Shown: positions 1 through 10,026, counted from the stretch's first letter. The stretch is 64,000 nt of DNA from Rhodobacter capsulatus (GCF_003254295.1 NZ_QKZO01000007.1:124001-188000), one strand, 5' to 3'. The notes: generated by a model not told the origin, from the sequence alone. Numbers and translations are program-made.

Positions 1-2304
1 CATCCGCAGACGGTGGCGGTGCTGGAAACCCGGGCCGCGCCGTTCGGGATCGAGATCGTCAAGGGCCAGCCCGACGAGCTGGTGCCCGATGCGGTTTTCG
101 GGGCGATTTTCCAATATCCGGGCACCTATGGCCATGTCCGCGACTTCACCGATTACATCGCGATGCTGCATGAAGCCGGGGCGATTGCGGTGGTGGCGAC
201 GGATCTGCTGGCGTTGTGTCTGCTCAAGGAACCGGGCGCGATGGGGGCCGATATCGCGGTGGGCTCGGCGCAGCGCTTTGGCGTGCCGATGGGCTTTGGC
301 GGTCCGCATGCGGCCTTCATGTCCTGCCGTGACAGTCTGAAACGCACGATGCCGGGGCGGATCGTCGGCGTGTCGATCGACGCGCGGGGCAACAAGGCCT
401 ATCGGCTGTCGCTGCAAACGCGCGAACAGCATATCCGGCGCGAAAAGGCGACCTCGAACGTCTGCACGGCGCAGGCGCTTCTGGCGGTGATCGCCAGTTT
501 CTACGCCGTTTTCCACGGGCCGAAGGGGCTGCGCGCGATTGCCGAGCGGGTGCATCTGAACGCCGTGCGGGTGCGCGATGCGCTGGTCGCGGCCGGGGCC
601 GATGTGGCGCCGCAGGCGTTCTTCGACACGATCACTGTGCGGGTGGGCGTGGGGCAGCAAGGCATCATGGCCGCCGCGCGCCAGCATGGCATCAACCTGC
701 GCAAGGTGGGCGAGGGGCGCGTTGGCATCTCGATCGACGAGGTGACGGACGAAGACGTGCTGGTGCGGCTTTTGGACAGTTTCGGCATCAAGACCGTGCC
801 GCCGATGGGGCAAGCCCTTGGGTTCCCTGCGGAAATGCTGCGGAAAACCGACTATCTGACGCATCCGGTCTTTCAGATGAACCGCGCCGAGTCGGAAATG
901 ATGCGCTACATGCGCCGCCTGTCCGACCGCGATCTGGCGCTCGACCGGGCGATGATCCCGCTTGGCTCCTGCACGATGAAGCTCAATGCCGCGGCGGAAA
1001 TGGCGCCCTTGACCTGGCATCGCTACAACTCGCTGCACCCGTTCGTTCCGGCCGATCAGGCGGGCGGCTATGCCGAGATGATCGCGGATCTGACCGCGAA
1101 GCTGTGCGAAATCACCGGCTATGACGCGTTTTCGATGCAGCCCAATTCCGGCGCGCAGGGCGAATATGCCGGGCTGATGACGATTGCCGCCTATCACCGG
1201 GCCCGCGGTGACGCGCAGCGCGATGTCTGTCTGATCCCGGTCTCGGCGCATGGCACCAACCCGGCCTCGGCGGCGATGGCGGGGATGAAGGTCGTCGTGG
1301 TCAAATCCGCGCCGAATGGCGACGTGGATCTTGAGGATTTCGCCGACAAGGCGGCACAGGCGGGGGATCGGCTGGCGGCCTGCATGATCACTTACCCCTC
1401 GACCCATGGCGTGTTCGAAGAAACGGTCAAGGAAATCTGCGCCATCACCCATCGCTTTGGCGGGCAGGTCTATATGGACGGCGCGAACATGAACGCGCTC
1501 GTGGGGCTGGTGAAGCCGGGCGAATGCGGCTCGGACGTGAGCCATTTGAACCTGCACAAGACCTTTGCCATTCCGCATGGCGGCGGCGGTCCGGGCATGG
1601 GACCGATTGGCGTCAAGGCGCATCTTGCGCCCTATCTGCCCGGCCATGTGGAGACCGACGGCAAGGCGGGGGCGGTCTCGGCCGCGCCCTATGGCTCGGC
1701 GTCGATCCTTTTGATTTCCTGGGCCTATTGCCTGATGATGGGCGGCGAGGGGCTGGCGCAGGCGACGCGGGTGGCGATCCTGAATGCGAACTATATCGCG
1801 GCGCGGCTGAAGGCGGAGTATCCGATCCTCTTCATGGGCAACCGCGGCCGGGTGGCGCATGAATGCATCCTCGATACCCGCCCCTTTGCCGAAGTGGGCG
1901 TGACCGTTGATGACATCGCCAAGCGGTTGATCGACAACGGTTTCCATGCGCCGACGATGAGCTGGCCGGTGGCGGGAACGCTGATGGTCGAGCCCACGGA
2001 AAGCGAGACCAAGGCCGAGATCGACCGCTTCATCACTGCGATGCTGGCGATTCGGGAAGAGGTGCGCGACGTGGCCGAGGGGCGGATTGGCCCCGAGGAC
2101 AGCCCGCTGCATCACGCGCCGCATACGGTCGAGGATCTGGTGGCGGAATGGGACCGGAAATACTCGCGCGAGCAGGGCTGCTTCCCGCCCGGGGCCTTCC
2201 GCGTCGACAAATATTGGCCGCCGGTGGGGCGGGTCGACAACGTCTATGGCGACCGGAACCTTGTCTGCACCTGCCCGCCGGTGGCGGACTGGGCGGCGGA
2301 ATAG
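1..2304 (+). CDS. gcvP: Glycine dehydrogenase (decarboxylating), P-protein, 5'-truncated by window edge
   Basis: This is the P-protein of the glycine cleavage system, which decarboxylates glycine and passes the aminomethyl group to the lipoyl H-protein. The reading frame is already open at base 1 (first codons read H-P-Q-T-V), so the GTG at 13 is internal and roughly the N-terminal fifth lies outside the window. The PLP-binding segment N-L-H-K-T-F is visible, with its lysine at 1558-1560, followed by a glycine-rich stretch typical of the family. The C-terminal half is complete and ends at the TAG at 2302-2304. gcvT and gcvH are presumably upstream. Confidence 0.97.
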   Translation, partial: HPQTVAVLETRAAPFGIEIVKGQPDELVPDAVFGAIFQYPGTYGHVRDFTDYIAMLHEAGAIAVVATDLLALCLLKEPGAMGADIAVGSAQRFGVPMGFGGPHAAFMSCRDSLKRTMPGRIVGVSIDARGNKAYRLSLQTREQHIRREKATSNVCTAQALLAVIASFYAVFHGPKGLRAIAERVHLNAVRVRDALVAAGADVAPQAFFDTITVRVGVGQQGIMAAARQHGINLRKVGEGRVGISIDEVTDEDVLVRLLDSFGIKTVPPMGQALGFPAEMLRKTDYLTHPVFQMNRAESEMMRYMRRLSDRDLALDRAMIPLGSCTMKLNAAAEMAPLTWHRYNSLHPFVPADQAGGYAEMIADLTAKLCEITGYDAFSMQPNSGAQGEYAGLMTIAAYHRARGDAQRDVCLIPVSAHGTNPASAAMAGMKVVVVKSAPNGDVDLEDFADKAAQAGDRLAACMITYPSTHGVFEETVKEICAITHRFGGQVYMDGANMNALVGLVKPGECGSDVSHLNLHKTFAIPHGGGGPGMGPIGVKAHLAPYLPGHVETDGKAGAVSAAPYGSASILLISWAYCLMMGGEGLAQATRVAILNANYIAARLKAEYPILFMGNRGRVAHECILDTRPFAEVGVTVDDIAKRLIDNGFHAPTMSWPVAGTLMVEPTESETKAEIDRFITAMLAIREEVRDVAEGRIGPEDSPLHHAPHTVEDLVAEWDRKYSREQGCFPPGAFRVDKYWPPVGRVDNVYGDRNLVCTCPPVADWAAE

Positions 2305-2318
2305 GGGCTGCCCGTCTT

Positions 2319-2340
2319 GGCCGAGGCCCGTGCCTCGGCC
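2319..2340 (+). terminator. Hairpin downstream of gcvP
   Basis: A perfect 9-bp stem, GGCCGAGGC with GCCTCGGCC, and a 4-base loop lies 15 bases after the gcvP stop. The T-tract is poor, as is common in GC-rich genomes. The rest of 2341-2497 shows no gene that I can support. Confidence 0.6.
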
Positions 2341-2497
2341 TTGCGGTACATGTCCCCTTGTCAGGCCGGACGCCAAAGCGTCCCTGCCAGCGCCCGCCCC
2401 GCCCATGGCGGGCGCTTCTCGCCCGCCGGGACGGGCGCCGGCCTCTGTTCGGGCTTGGGGCAAACGGTCTTGGGACGGCGGGGCCGCAAGCGGGCGG

Positions 2498-2516
2498 GGA
2501 AAGGCAGCGCCTTTCC
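2498..2516 (-). terminator. Hairpin downstream of the FabH-like gene
   Basis: GGAAAGGC and GCCTTTCC form a perfect 8-bp stem around a 3-base loop, 22 bases beyond the stop of the minus-strand ketoacyl synthase gene. It sits in the convergent gap with gcvP. Confidence 0.55.
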
Positions 2517-2538
2517 TGATCCGCCCGGACCGGCCGTT

Positions 2539-3657
2539 TCAGAACCGCTCGACGATCACTGAGCCGACCGAATAGCCCGCCCCGAAGGAGCAAATCAGCC
2601 CGGTCTCGCCCGGTTTCAGGTCCTCCGAGAACCGGTCAAAGGCGATGATCGACCCGGCCGAGGAGGTATTGGCGAATTCCTGCAAGATGTTGGGCTGCTC
2701 GCCCGGTTCCGGGTCGCGCCCCAGCACCTTGCGGCCGATGAAATCGTTCATCGTCTTGTTCGCCTGATGCAGCCAGAGCCGCCGCAGATCGCTCGCCGCC
2801 ACGCCCTCGGCCTCCAGATGATGCAGGATATGCGCCGAGACCAGCGGCAGCACTTCCTTGAAGACCTTGCGGCCCTCCTGCATGAATTGCATGTCGCGCC
2901 GATCCGCCAGCCCGTCGGGCCGGGTGCGGCGCAGAAAGCCGTTGTTGTTGCGGATGTTGTTCGAAAACTCGGTCGCGCATTTCACCGAGCGGATCGCAAA
3001 GCCCTGCGCCGCATCGTCCTGCCGTTCGATCAGCACCGCCGTCGCCACATCGCCGAAAATGAAATGGCAATCGCGGTCGCGCCATTCCAGATGCCCCGAG
3101 GTGATTTCCGGGCTGACCACCAGCGCGCGCCGCACCGAGCCCGCCCGGATCATGTCAGCCGCCGCCTGAATCCCGAAGGTGGCCGAGGAACAGGCGACGT
3201 TCATGTCGAAGGCAAAGCCGCTCGCGCCCAGAAGTTGCTGAATTTCAATCGCAATCGCGGGATAAGCGCGCTCCATGTTGGAGGCCGCACAGATCACCAG
3301 ATCGACCTCGGCCCCGCTGCGCCCGGCTTTCGCCAGCGCCTTTTGGCAGGCATCCACCGCCATTTCCGCCATGATCCCGGGCTCGTCATCCGAGCGCTGG
3401 CGCAGCGCCGGATACATCCGGTCGGGGTCCAGAATGCCTGAGCGGTCCATCACATAGCGGCTCTCGATCCCCGAGGCTTTCAGGATGAACTCGGACGAGG
3501 AATGCTCGAGCGGGCTGATCTCGCCTTCGGCGATCTGGTCCGAATGCGCGGCGTTGAACCGGTCGGCATAGGCGTTGAACGCGGCCACAAGGTCATCGTT
3601 CGAAATCGCATCGGGCGGCACGAAGACGCCGGTTGCGGTGATGGCTGGCTGATACAT
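2539..3657 (-). CDS. Beta-ketoacyl-ACP synthase III family protein (FabH2-like)
   Basis: This 372-residue thiolase-fold condensing enzyme carries the KAS III catalytic triad: Cys156 in N-V-A-C-S-S-A-T, His297 in W-L-H-Q-A-N, and Asn330 in F-A-N-T-S-S-A-G. It is about 50 residues longer than housekeeping FabH (near 320), with an extended N-terminal region. That length resembles the 373-residue Pseudomonas beta-ketodecanoyl-ACP synthase, so it may prime fatty acid synthesis from medium-chain acyl-CoA. That role is inference. The ATG at 3657 is preceded by a GGGGGAG ribosome site. The gene stands alone, convergent with gcvP, with no other fab gene nearby. Confidence 0.88.
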   Translation of the reverse strand: MYQPAITATGVFVPPDAISNDDLVAAFNAYADRFNAAHSDQIAEGEISPLEHSSSEFILKASGIESRYVMDRSGILDPDRMYPALRQRSDDEPGIMAEMAVDACQKALAKAGRSGAEVDLVICAASNMERAYPAIAIEIQQLLGASGFAFDMNVACSSATFGIQAAADMIRAGSVRRALVVSPEITSGHLEWRDRDCHFIFGDVATAVLIERQDDAAQGFAIRSVKCATEFSNNIRNNNGFLRRTRPDGLADRRDMQFMQEGRKVFKEVLPLVSAHILHHLEAEGVAASDLRRLWLHQANKTMNDFIGRKVLGRDPEPGEQPNILQEFANTSSAGSIIAFDRFSEDLKPGETGLICSFGAGYSVGSVIVERF

Positions 3658-3714
3658 GAAGGCTCCCCCAGGGTCGGGGTCAAATTCTTCCGGGGCGCGG
3701 CTGTCGTCAAGCCT

Positions 3715-4656
3715 TCATAAAGCGTTTGGCAGCGGCGTGCCGTCACGGAAGGCGCGCAGATTTTCGACGGCCATCAGCCCCATCGCATCGCGGACTTCCT
3801 CGGTCGCGGTGCCCAGATGCGGAAGCAGCGTGACGTTTTCCAAACCGCGCAGGGCAGGGGGGACGGTGGGCTCGCGTTCATAGACATCAAGCCCCGCGCC
3901 GCCGATCCGGCCCCGGGCAAGGGCCTCGATCAGCGCGGCCTCGTCGACCACATCGCCGCGCGCGACATTGATCAGATGCGCATGGGGCGGCATCAGGGCA
4001 AGTTCCGCCGCGCCGATCAGGTGGCGCGTCTCGGGCGTCGCGGGCACGGCCAGCACGACGAAATCCGATTGCGCCAGCAGATCGGGCAGGGGCAGGGGCA
4101 GGGCCGGGACATCAAGGATTTTCGGGCTGCGCGCGGCATAGCTGACCGGCATGCCGAAGCCGAAATGGGCGCGTTTGGCCACCGCCTGACCGATCCGGCC
4201 CATGCCGATCACGCCCAGCCGCTTGCCCGTCACATGCGCGCCCAGCATCTGCGTCGGCGCCCAGCCGGTCCAGCCGCCCGCGCGCAGCATCCGCTCGCCC
4301 TCCGACGCCCGGCGTGCTGACATCAGCAAAAGCGTCATCGCGATATCGGCCGTGGCATCGGTGACGGCGCCGGGGGTATTCGTCACCGCCATCCCCGCCG
4401 CCTTGGCCGCCGCCACGTCGATATGGTTCACGCCGACGCCGAAATTTGCCAGCAATTTCGCGCGGATGGGGCCGGTGAAGGCCTCGGCCCGCAGCGCATC
4501 GCCAAGCGTCGGCAGAAGCGCGTCATAGGCGGCCAGCGCGTCCCGCGCCTCGGGCAGCGTCATCGGCGCGTCACGCTCGCGAAACTCGGCGGCAAATTCG
4601 TCGCGCAGGAGCGCCGCGACCCGGGGCGTCAGCGCCCGCGTGACCAGAACCCGCAT
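3715..4656 (-). CDS. D-isomer 2-hydroxyacid dehydrogenase (glyoxylate/hydroxypyruvate reductase type)
   Basis: This 313-residue NAD(P)-dependent oxidoreductase has the Rossmann motif G-M-G-R-I-G at 151-156 and the family's catalytic Arg233 (N-V-A-R-G-D), Glu261 and His279. It probably reduces glyoxylate or hydroxypyruvate, but substrate cannot be fixed from sequence. The start codon overlaps the stop of the upstream CsaA-like gene as TGATG, so the two are translationally coupled. It is the last gene of a four-gene minus-strand operon that begins with the YbjN protein gene at 6331. Confidence 0.9.
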   Translation of the reverse strand: MRVLVTRALTPRVAALLRDEFAAEFRERDAPMTLPEARDALAAYDALLPTLGDALRAEAFTGPIRAKLLANFGVGVNHIDVAAAKAAGMAVTNTPGAVTDATADIAMTLLLMSARRASEGERMLRAGGWTGWAPTQMLGAHVTGKRLGVIGMGRIGQAVAKRAHFGFGMPVSYAARSPKILDVPALPLPLPDLLAQSDFVVLAVPATPETRHLIGAAELALMPPHAHLINVARGDVVDEAALIEALARGRIGGAGLDVYEREPTVPPALRGLENVTLLPHLGTATEEVRDAMGLMAVENLRAFRDGTPLPNAL

Positions 4657-4994
4657 CAGAACAACTTTCCGCCCGAGGGCACATCCTGTCCCGGGCCGAT
4701 CAGCACCACGGCGCCGGTCTCATCGGGCAGGCCCAGCACCAGGGCTTCAGAGCGGAACGGCCCGATCTGGCGCGGCGGGAAGTTGACGACGCCCAGAACC
4801 TGACGCCCCAGCAGCGTTTCGGGCGTGTAATGCACCGTCACCTGCGCCGAGGATTTCTTCACCCCCACCTCGGGGCCGAAATCGACCCGAAGCTTGTAGG
4901 CGGGCTTGCGCGCCTCGGGGAAGGGCTGCACCTCGACGATGCGCCCCACCCGAATATCGATCTTGGCGAAGTCGTCGTAGCTGATCTCGGTCAT
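4656..4994 (-). CDS. tRNA-binding domain protein, CsaA-like
   Basis: This 112-residue protein consists of a single tRNA-binding OB-fold (EMAP II/Trbp111/CsaA type), beginning M-T-E-I-S-Y-D-D-F and containing the motif D-I-R-V-G-R-I and a late N-F-P-P-R-Q-I-G segment. CsaA proteins are dimeric RNA or peptide binders with chaperone-like activity; the exact role is unknown. The ATG at 4994 overlaps the proC stop as ATGA, which settles the start: an upstream extension in this frame would run inside proC. Its stop overlaps the next gene's start as TGATG. Confidence 0.88.
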   Translation of the reverse strand: MTEISYDDFAKIDIRVGRIVEVQPFPEARKPAYKLRVDFGPEVGVKKSSAQVTVHYTPETLLGRQVLGVVNFPPRQIGPFRSEALVLGLPDETGAVVLIGPGQDVPSGGKLF

Positions 4995-5803
4995 TGGCCG
5001 AGTTCCCGGCCGCGATCGGCCGCGGCCTTGACCGCGCGTTGCAACAGGGCCGGAAAGCCGGTTTCGGGGTCCATCAGATGCGCCAGCGCCGCCGCCGTCG
5101 TGCCGCCCGGAGAGGTGACGTTCACCCGCAGCTGCGCCGGGCTTTCGGTCGCGTCTTCCGCCAGTTGCCCGGCGCCGCCCACGGTGGCCTTGGCCAGTTT
5201 CATCGCCAGATCCGCGGGCAGCCCCTCGGCTTCGCCCGCCGCGGCCAGCGCCTCGATCAGGTGAAAGACATAGGCCGGGCCCGAGCCCGACAGGGCGGTG
5301 ACCGCATCCATCTGATGCTCGCCCTCCAGCCGCACCACCTGACCGACGGCGCAAAGAAGCCCCTCGGCCAGATCCAGATGCGCTTGCGTGGCGGTGGCAT
5401 TGCCGCAGATCGCGGTGATGCCGCGGCCGATCGCGGCGGGGGTGTTCGGCATCGCCCGCACCACCGGCGTCGAAGCCCCCAGAATCGCTGCATATTTCGC
5501 AAGCGTCGTGCCCGCGGCGACAGTGACGAAAAGCGTGTCACCGCCGCCCATCGCCTGCAGCCCCGGCAGCGCCTCGGCCATCATCTGCGGCTTCACCGCC
5601 ACCAGAACCACGGCGGGCGCTGCGGGCAGGGCGCCGTTCAGCGCCACCCCCGAAGCCTTCAGCCAATCGCTTGGAAACGGCTCGACCACATGCACGGCGG
5701 CCGGCGAAAGCCCCTGCCGCAGCCAGCCCGAAAGCAGCGCCGAGCCCATCTTGCCACAGCCCAAAAGCACCAGCCCGCGGGCCTCGATATCGGAAAAATC
5801 CAT
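4991..5803 (-). CDS. proC: Pyrroline-5-carboxylate reductase
   Basis: This 270-residue enzyme catalyses the last step of proline synthesis, reducing 1-pyrroline-5-carboxylate with NAD(P)H. The N-terminal dinucleotide-binding motif is G-C-G-K-M-G at 15-20. The conserved C-terminal dimerisation and active-site stretch includes A-L-S-G-S-G-P-A-Y and V-T-S-P-G-G-T-T, both diagnostic of ProC. The gene follows the YbjN protein gene by 24 bases and overlaps the next gene by four. Confidence 0.95.
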   Translation of the reverse strand: MDFSDIEARGLVLLGCGKMGSALLSGWLRQGLSPAAVHVVEPFPSDWLKASGVALNGALPAAPAVVLVAVKPQMMAEALPGLQAMGGGDTLFVTVAAGTTLAKYAAILGASTPVVRAMPNTPAAIGRGITAICGNATATQAHLDLAEGLLCAVGQVVRLEGEHQMDAVTALSGSGPAYVFHLIEALAAAGEAEGLPADLAMKLAKATVGGAGQLAEDATESPAQLRVNVTSPGGTTAAALAHLMDPETGFPALLQRAVKAAADRGRELGQ

Positions 5804-5827
5804 CGCAATCCCCCTTTTGGGGGCAGA

Positions 5828-6331
5828 TTAGGCGCGGCCGTAAGCCTCGGCAATGGCGACTTTCATCGCCGCCTCGGGCGTGTCATTGCCCCAGGTGGTC
5901 AGCTGCATCGCCGGATAGAAGCGTTCCGACACCGTCAGCGCCGAGCGGATCATCCGGTCGATCTGTTCATGCGCGGCGTCCTGACCGCCCGCCAGCACCA
6001 GCCCGTAGCGCCAGACCATCAGCTTTTGCGCCGACCAGAAGGTGAAGGCGCCGGTCCAGCATTGATCGTTGATCGCATTGAGAAGCTCGTAAAGCGCCGC
6101 TTCGCGGTCTTTCGGCGGGTCGATCTCGAAGGTGGAGATCAGCCGCAGCGTCTCTTCGCTGTCCGACCAGGCGAGCGTGATCGCATAGGACCGCCACTGC
6201 CCCTCGACCGTCATCGCGATCTGGTCATGGGCGACGCGGTCGAAGTCCCAATCATAGGCAAGCGCGACGCTCTCGACCACATCGATCGGATGCAGGTCGG
6301 ACCCGTCCAGGAAATCTTCGCTCAGTGCCAT
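5828..6331 (-). CDS. YbjN domain-containing protein
   Basis: This 167-residue soluble protein fits the YbjN family (type III chaperone-like fold), with the typical C-terminal pattern around Q-C-W-T-G-A-F-T-F-W and an aromatic-rich core. YbjN proteins are linked to stress responses and suppression of temperature-sensitive mutants in enterobacteria; no biochemical activity is assigned. It is the promoter-proximal gene of the operon YbjN-proC-csaA-hydroxyacid dehydrogenase. YbjN next to proC is, as I recall, a common alphaproteobacterial arrangement. Confidence 0.82.
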   Translation of the reverse strand: MALSEDFLDGSDLHPIDVVESVALAYDWDFDRVAHDQIAMTVEGQWRSYAITLAWSDSEETLRLISTFEIDPPKDREAALYELLNAINDQCWTGAFTFWSAQKLMVWRYGLVLAGGQDAAHEQIDRMIRSALTVSERFYPAMQLTTWGNDTPEAAMKVAIAEAYGRA

Positions 6332-6590
6332 GCGCGTCCCTGCTTGCCTGTGTGCCCATCAAAGAGCCCCGCTAGGATTCGCCGGGGCCACTATGAGCGG
6401 CAGTTTTCCCTGCCGTCCCTACAAGATATCGTGGGGCCTGCAGACCCCTGTGTAAAGCAGATTATCGTGGATAAGTCGTGAAGCCTGCGGAATCCCGGGG
6501 ATAAATCCGATGCTTGCGTGGGAAAGCGGGGCAGTTCGCGCTTTATCGGCGCGCGGCCTTGGCTTATGGCGGATGCAAACGGAGGGCCCC
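6332..6590. other. Divergent intergenic region between YbjN gene and aroC
   Basis: This 259-base gap must hold the promoters of the minus-strand proC operon and of aroC. A GGAGG ribosome site lies just before the aroC ATG at 6591. One near-match to a DnaA box occurs at 6466-6474, but it is isolated. I see no convincing small gene. Confidence 0.5.
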
Positions 6591-7691
6591 ATGTCGTTCA
6601 ACAGCTTCGGTCACATCTTCCGCGTCACCACCTGGGGCGAAAGCCACGGGCCTGCGCTGGGCGCCACGGTCGACGGCTGCCCGCCCGGCATCGAGATCTC
6701 GGAAGAGGTCATCCAGGTGTTTCTGGACCGTCGCCGCCCGGGCCAGTCGGCGATGACGACGCAGCGGCAGGAACCCGACCGGGTTCGGATCCTCTCGGGC
6801 ATCTATGAGGGGCGCACGACCGGCACGCCGATCCAGCTGATGATCGAGAACACCGATCAGCGCTCGAAAGATTACGGCGAGATCGCGCGGCAGTTCCGCC
6901 CGGGCCATGCCGACATCACCTATCACCAGAAATACGGGCTGCGCGATCCGCGCGGCGGCGGGCGGTCCTCGGCGCGGGAAACCGCGGCGCGGGTGGCGGC
7001 GGGGGGCGTCGCGCAGGCGGTGTTGCGGGCGCTGGTGCCGGGGCTGACGATCACCGGCTACATGGTGCAGATGGGCGAGAAACATCTGAACCGCGCCCAT
7101 TTCGATGCCGCCGAAATCCTGCGCAACCCGTTCTTTTTGCCCGATGCCTCCGCCGTTGACGAATGGACCGACTATCTCGCCGCGATCCGCAAGGATCAGA
7201 ATTCGGTCGGCGCGGCGATCGAGGTGGTGGCGACGGGCTGCCCGGTGGGGCTGGGCGCGCCGATCTATGCCAAGATGGACAGCGATCTTGCCGCGGCGAT
7301 GATGACGATCAACGCGGTCAAGGGCGTCGAGATCGGCGAGGGCATGGCGGCGGCGGCGCTTTTGGGCACCGACAATGCCGACGAGATCGTGATGGGGCCG
7401 AACGGTCCCGAGTATCTGTCGAACCACGCGGGCGGGATTTTGGGCGGCATCACCACCGGGCAGCCGATCGTGGTGCGGATGTCGGTCAAGCCGACCTCCT
7501 CGATCCTGACGCCGCGCCGCTCGATCAACACCGCAGGCGAGCCGGTCGAGGTGGTGACGAAGGGCCGCCACGATCCCTGCGTCGGCATCCGCGCCGTGCC
7601 GGTGGCCGAGGCGATGATGGCCTGCGTGATCCTCGATCACCTGCTTTTGGACCGCGCCCAGACCGGCGGCGTCCGCGGCAAGATCGGCTGA
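6591..7691 (+). CDS. aroC: Chorismate synthase
   Basis: This 366-residue enzyme converts 5-enolpyruvylshikimate-3-phosphate to chorismate using reduced FMN, the last common step of aromatic amino acid synthesis. Signatures include [12 protein letters not shown] at the N-terminus, G-R-S-S-A-R-E-T near residue 130, and the C-terminal R-H-D-P-C-V-G. The ATG at 6591 was chosen over the ATG at 6510 because it has a GGAGG site and gives the canonical N-terminus M-S-F-N-S-F-G-H. The stop codon lies in a hairpin shared with the convergent gene. Confidence 0.97.
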   Translation: MSFNSFGHIFRVTTWGESHGPALGATVDGCPPGIEISEEVIQVFLDRRRPGQSAMTTQRQEPDRVRILSGIYEGRTTGTPIQLMIENTDQRSKDYGEIARQFRPGHADITYHQKYGLRDPRGGGRSSARETAARVAAGGVAQAVLRALVPGLTITGYMVQMGEKHLNRAHFDAAEILRNPFFLPDASAVDEWTDYLAAIRKDQNSVGAAIEVVATGCPVGLGAPIYAKMDSDLAAAMMTINAVKGVEIGEGMAAAALLGTDNADEIVMGPNGPEYLSNHAGGILGGITTGQPIVVRMSVKPTSSILTPRRSINTAGEPVEVVTKGRHDPCVGIRAVPVAEAMMACVILDHLLLDRAQTGGVRGKIG

Positions 7692-7704
7692 GGCTCAGCC
7701 GATC
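7682..7704. terminator. Bidirectional hairpin spanning both stop codons (aroC and DUF1330 gene)
   Basis: A perfect 10-bp stem (GATCGGCTGA and TCAGCCGATC) has a 3-base loop between 7691 and 7695. Each arm encodes the terminal Ile-Gly-stop of one gene, so the convergent genes share one terminator built from their own last codons. Confidence 0.65.
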
Positions 7705-7997
7705 CAGCCCTCGACGATACAGATGTCGGCGTCGGAGACCGGCGTCCGCAGCGCCAGCGCGTGCTGGTATTCCGGGCTGAGATAACAGGCGCGGGCGGCG
7801 GCGAGGCTGGGGAATTCGATGACGATGGTGCGGGGGCGCAGATCGCCCTCGACCACCTCCATCTCGCCACCGCGGACAAGGAAGCGCGCCCCGTATTTCG
7901 CAAAGGCTGCGGCATTGGCGGTGCGGTAGGCCTGATAGGCCTGCGGATCGTCGACCGTCACATGGCCGACCCAGTACCCCTTGGGTGTCTCGTTCAT
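7695..7997 (-). CDS. DUF1330 domain-containing protein
   Basis: This 100-residue protein fits the DUF1330 family (dimeric alpha/beta-barrel fold), with the pattern K-G-Y-W-V-G-H-V-T-V at the N-terminus and I-V-I-E-F-P-S-L near the middle. Function is unknown. Relatives are small cytosolic proteins sometimes linked to monooxygenase-like folds. The ATG has a strong GGGAGGGG site. It is convergent with aroC with only three bases between stops. Confidence 0.85.
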   Translation of the reverse strand: MNETPKGYWVGHVTVDDPQAYQAYRTANAAAFAKYGARFLVRGGEMEVVEGDLRPRTIVIEFPSLAAARACYLSPEYQHALALRTPVSDADICIVEGWIG

Positions 7998-8066
7998 TTT
8001 CCCCTCCCGCTTTGAGGCAGCCTGCGGGGCAGGGGGGGATTTTGCAAGCGCTTCGAGCGCGACCTT

Positions 8067-8378
8067 TCAGCCGCGCGCGGCCTTTTCCGCAAGGCCCGAG
8101 GTGCCTGCGCGGCGGTCCAGCTCGGCCAGAACCTCATCGACCGTCACGTCGCGCGCGGCGAGCATGACGACCAGATGGTAAAGCACGTCGGCGGCCTCGT
8201 AGACCAGATTTTCGCGGTCGTTCTTGACCGCGGCGATGATCGCCTCGACCGCCTCCTCGCCGAATTTCTCGGCGCATTTTTCCGGGCCCTTGGCGAAAAG
8301 CTTCGCGGTCCAGGAACTGTCGGGGTCGGCGCCCTTGCGGGCTTCGACGGTGGCGGCCAGACGGGAAAGGGCGGTCAT
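8067..8378 (-). CDS. hisE: Phosphoribosyl-ATP pyrophosphatase
   Basis: This 103-residue MazG-superfamily enzyme hydrolyses phosphoribosyl-ATP to phosphoribosyl-AMP, the second step of histidine synthesis. The metal-binding pattern K-F-G-E-E-A-V-E and the later Y-E-A-A-D-V-L-Y-H segment are clear. The start at 8378 overlaps the hisF stop as ATGA; the longer upstream frame is a shadow of hisF. hisI is not visible in the window. Confidence 0.95.
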   Translation of the reverse strand: MTALSRLAATVEARKGADPDSSWTAKLFAKGPEKCAEKFGEEAVEAIIAAVKNDRENLVYEAADVLYHLVVMLAARDVTVDEVLAELDRRAGTSGLAEKAARG

Positions 8379-9136
8379 GCAAGCCTCATCGGAATGCCGG
8401 CGGCGGCCATATGGGCTTTCGCTTCGCCGATCGTATAAGTGCCGAAATGGAAGATCGAGGCGGCCAGAACGGCCGAGGCATGGCCCTCGGTCACGCCCTC
8501 GACGAGGTGATCGAGCGTGCCGACGCCGCCCGACGCGATCACCGGGATCTTCACCGCATCGGCGATGGCGCGGGTCAGGGGCAGGTTGAACCCGGCCTTG
8601 GTGCCGTCGCGGTCCATCGAGGTGAGCAGGATCTCGCCCGCGCCCTTTGCCTCGACCTGCCGGGCAAATTCGACGGCGTCGATGCCGGTCGATTTGCGCC
8701 CGCCATGTGTGAAAATCTCCCACCGCCCCGGCTCCACCGTCTTCGCGTCGATGGCGACGACTATGCATTGCGACCCGAAACGATCGGCGGCTTCGGCCAC
8801 CACATCGGGATTGGCGACGGCGGCCGAGTTGAAGCTGACCTTGTCGGCGCCCGCCAGAAGCAGCGCGCGGACGTCATTGTGCGTGCGCACGCCGCCACCC
8901 ACGGTCAGCGGCATGAAACATTGCTCGGCGGTGCGGGTGACCAGATCGAACATCGTGCCGCGGTTTTCATGCGTGGCATGGATGTCAAGGAAACACAGCT
9001 CGTCCGCGCCCGCCGCGTCATAGGCCTTGGCGGCCTCGACCGGGTCGCCCGCGTCGATCAGGTTGACGAAGTTCACGCCTTTCACCACGCGGCCATCGGC
9101 CACGTCGAGGCAGGGAATGATGCGCGTCTTGAGCAT
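8375..9136 (-). CDS. hisF: Imidazole glycerol phosphate synthase, cyclase subunit
   Basis: This 253-residue (beta/alpha)8 barrel couples ammonia from HisH to PRFAR cleavage, giving imidazole-glycerol phosphate and AICAR. The catalytic aspartates are Asp11 (I-P-C-L-D-V) and Asp130 (V-V-A-I-D-A), with phosphate loops such as V-G-G-G-V-R. The ATG at 9136 has an AGGAG site and gives the standard N-terminus M-L-K-T-R-I-I-P. Its partner hisH is about 30 kb away at 38971-39612. Confidence 0.97.
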   Translation of the reverse strand: MLKTRIIPCLDVADGRVVKGVNFVNLIDAGDPVEAAKAYDAAGADELCFLDIHATHENRGTMFDLVTRTAEQCFMPLTVGGGVRTHNDVRALLLAGADKVSFNSAAVANPDVVAEAADRFGSQCIVVAIDAKTVEPGRWEIFTHGGRKSTGIDAVEFARQVEAKGAGEILLTSMDRDGTKAGFNLPLTRAIADAVKIPVIASGGVGTLDHLVEGVTEGHASAVLAASIFHFGTYTIGEAKAHMAAAGIPMRLA

Positions 9137-9193
9137 GGGGCACTCCTTTGGCGCCTTTCTAGCGGGCGTCTTGCGGCTTGGAAAGCGCTGGAC

Positions 9194-9307
9194 GCGGGGC
9201 TCTGCCCCGCACCCCGAGGTATTTTTGGCAAGATGAACCCCAAGCCCTTTCATCTTGCCGAAAATACCTCGGGGGGCGTCCCGCAGGGACGGGGGGCAGC
9301 GCCCCCC
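9194..9307. repeat. Compound palindromic repeat between hisF and hisA
   Basis: Two inverted arms, at about 9212-9236 (CCCCGAGGTATTTTTGG start) and 9248-9274, flank a short spacer. Smaller hairpins lie on both sides: a GCGGGGC/GCCCCGC stem at the left edge, GTCCC/GGGAC at about 9278-9290, and GGGGGG/CCCCCC ending at about 9307. It belongs to the dispersed TATTTGG repeat family seen elsewhere in the window. It may act as a terminator or mRNA-stability element inside the his transcript. Confidence 0.75.
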
Positions 9308-10026
9308 TAGGCCTTCAGCGCCGCAAGCGCCGCTTGCAGATCAAGCGCACCGTCATAGATCGCGCGGCCCGAGATCGCGCCTGCGATCACGCCGGTGTCG
9401 CGCAGCGCGATCAGATCGGGCAGGGACGACACGCCCCCCGAGGCGATCACCGGGATCGAGACGGCGCGGGCGAGGGCCTCGGTCGCCTCGATATTCGGGC
9501 CGGACATCGCGCCGTCGCGCAGGATGTCGGTATAGATGATCGCCGCCACGCCCGCATCTTCGAAGCTTTTCGCCAGATCCGTCACCAGCACGTCGGTTTC
9601 CGTGGCCCAGCCCTTGGTCGCCACCTTGCCGTTCCTCGCATCGATGCCGACCGCCACTTGCCCCGGGAAGGTCTTCGCCGCTTCGCGCACGAGGCCCGGG
9701 TTTTCCACCGCCACCGTGCCGAGGATCACCCGCGCCAGCCCCTTTGAGAGCCAGCGCTCGATCGTCGCCATGTCGCGGATGCCGCCGCCAAGTTGAGCCG
9801 GAACGGTGATGCGGGCCAGGATCGCCTCGACCGCGGCGCCGTTCACCGGCTCGCCCGCGAAGGCGCCGTTGAGATCGACCAGATGCACCCAGGCGCAGCC
9901 CGCCGCCTCGAACTTCGCCGCCTGCGCCGCCGGATCGGTGCCGAAGACCGTGGCCTTGTCCATCTCGCCGTGCAAAAGCCGCACGCAGTTGCCGTCCTTG
10001 AGGTCGATTGCCGGGTAGAGGATCAT
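9307..10026 (-). CDS. hisA: ProFAR isomerase (HisA)
   Basis: This 239-residue (beta/alpha)8 barrel carries out the Amadori rearrangement of ProFAR to PRFAR in histidine synthesis. Asp8 in Y-P-A-I-D-L-K and the Y-T-D segment at 165-167 are the expected catalytic positions, with glycine-rich phosphate loops L-G-G-G-I-R and A-S-G-G-V. The ATG at 10026 has an AAGGAG site. It is separated from hisF by the palindromic repeat but lies on the same strand, so hisA-hisF-hisE probably form one transcript. Confidence 0.96.
   Translation of the reverse strand: MILYPAIDLKDGNCVRLLHGEMDKATVFGTDPAAQAAKFEAAGCAWVHLVDLNGAFAGEPVNGAAVEAILARITVPAQLGGGIRDMATIERWLSKGLARVILGTVAVENPGLVREAAKTFPGQVAVGIDARNGKVATKGWATETDVLVTDLAKSFEDAGVAAIIYTDILRDGAMSGPNIEATEALARAVSIPVIASGGVSSLPDLIALRDTGVIAGAISGRAIYDGALDLQAALAALKA

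Noticed and set aside
4995-5354. Upstream extension of the CsaA-like reading frame
   Set aside because: It lies wholly inside proC in another frame and is Arg/Gly-rich. The ATGA overlap fixes the start at 4994.
6466-6474. DnaA-box-like sequence CGTGGATAA (TTATCCACG on the minus strand)
   Set aside because: A single near-match without a cluster, AT-rich region or dnaA/parAB neighbours does not support an origin.
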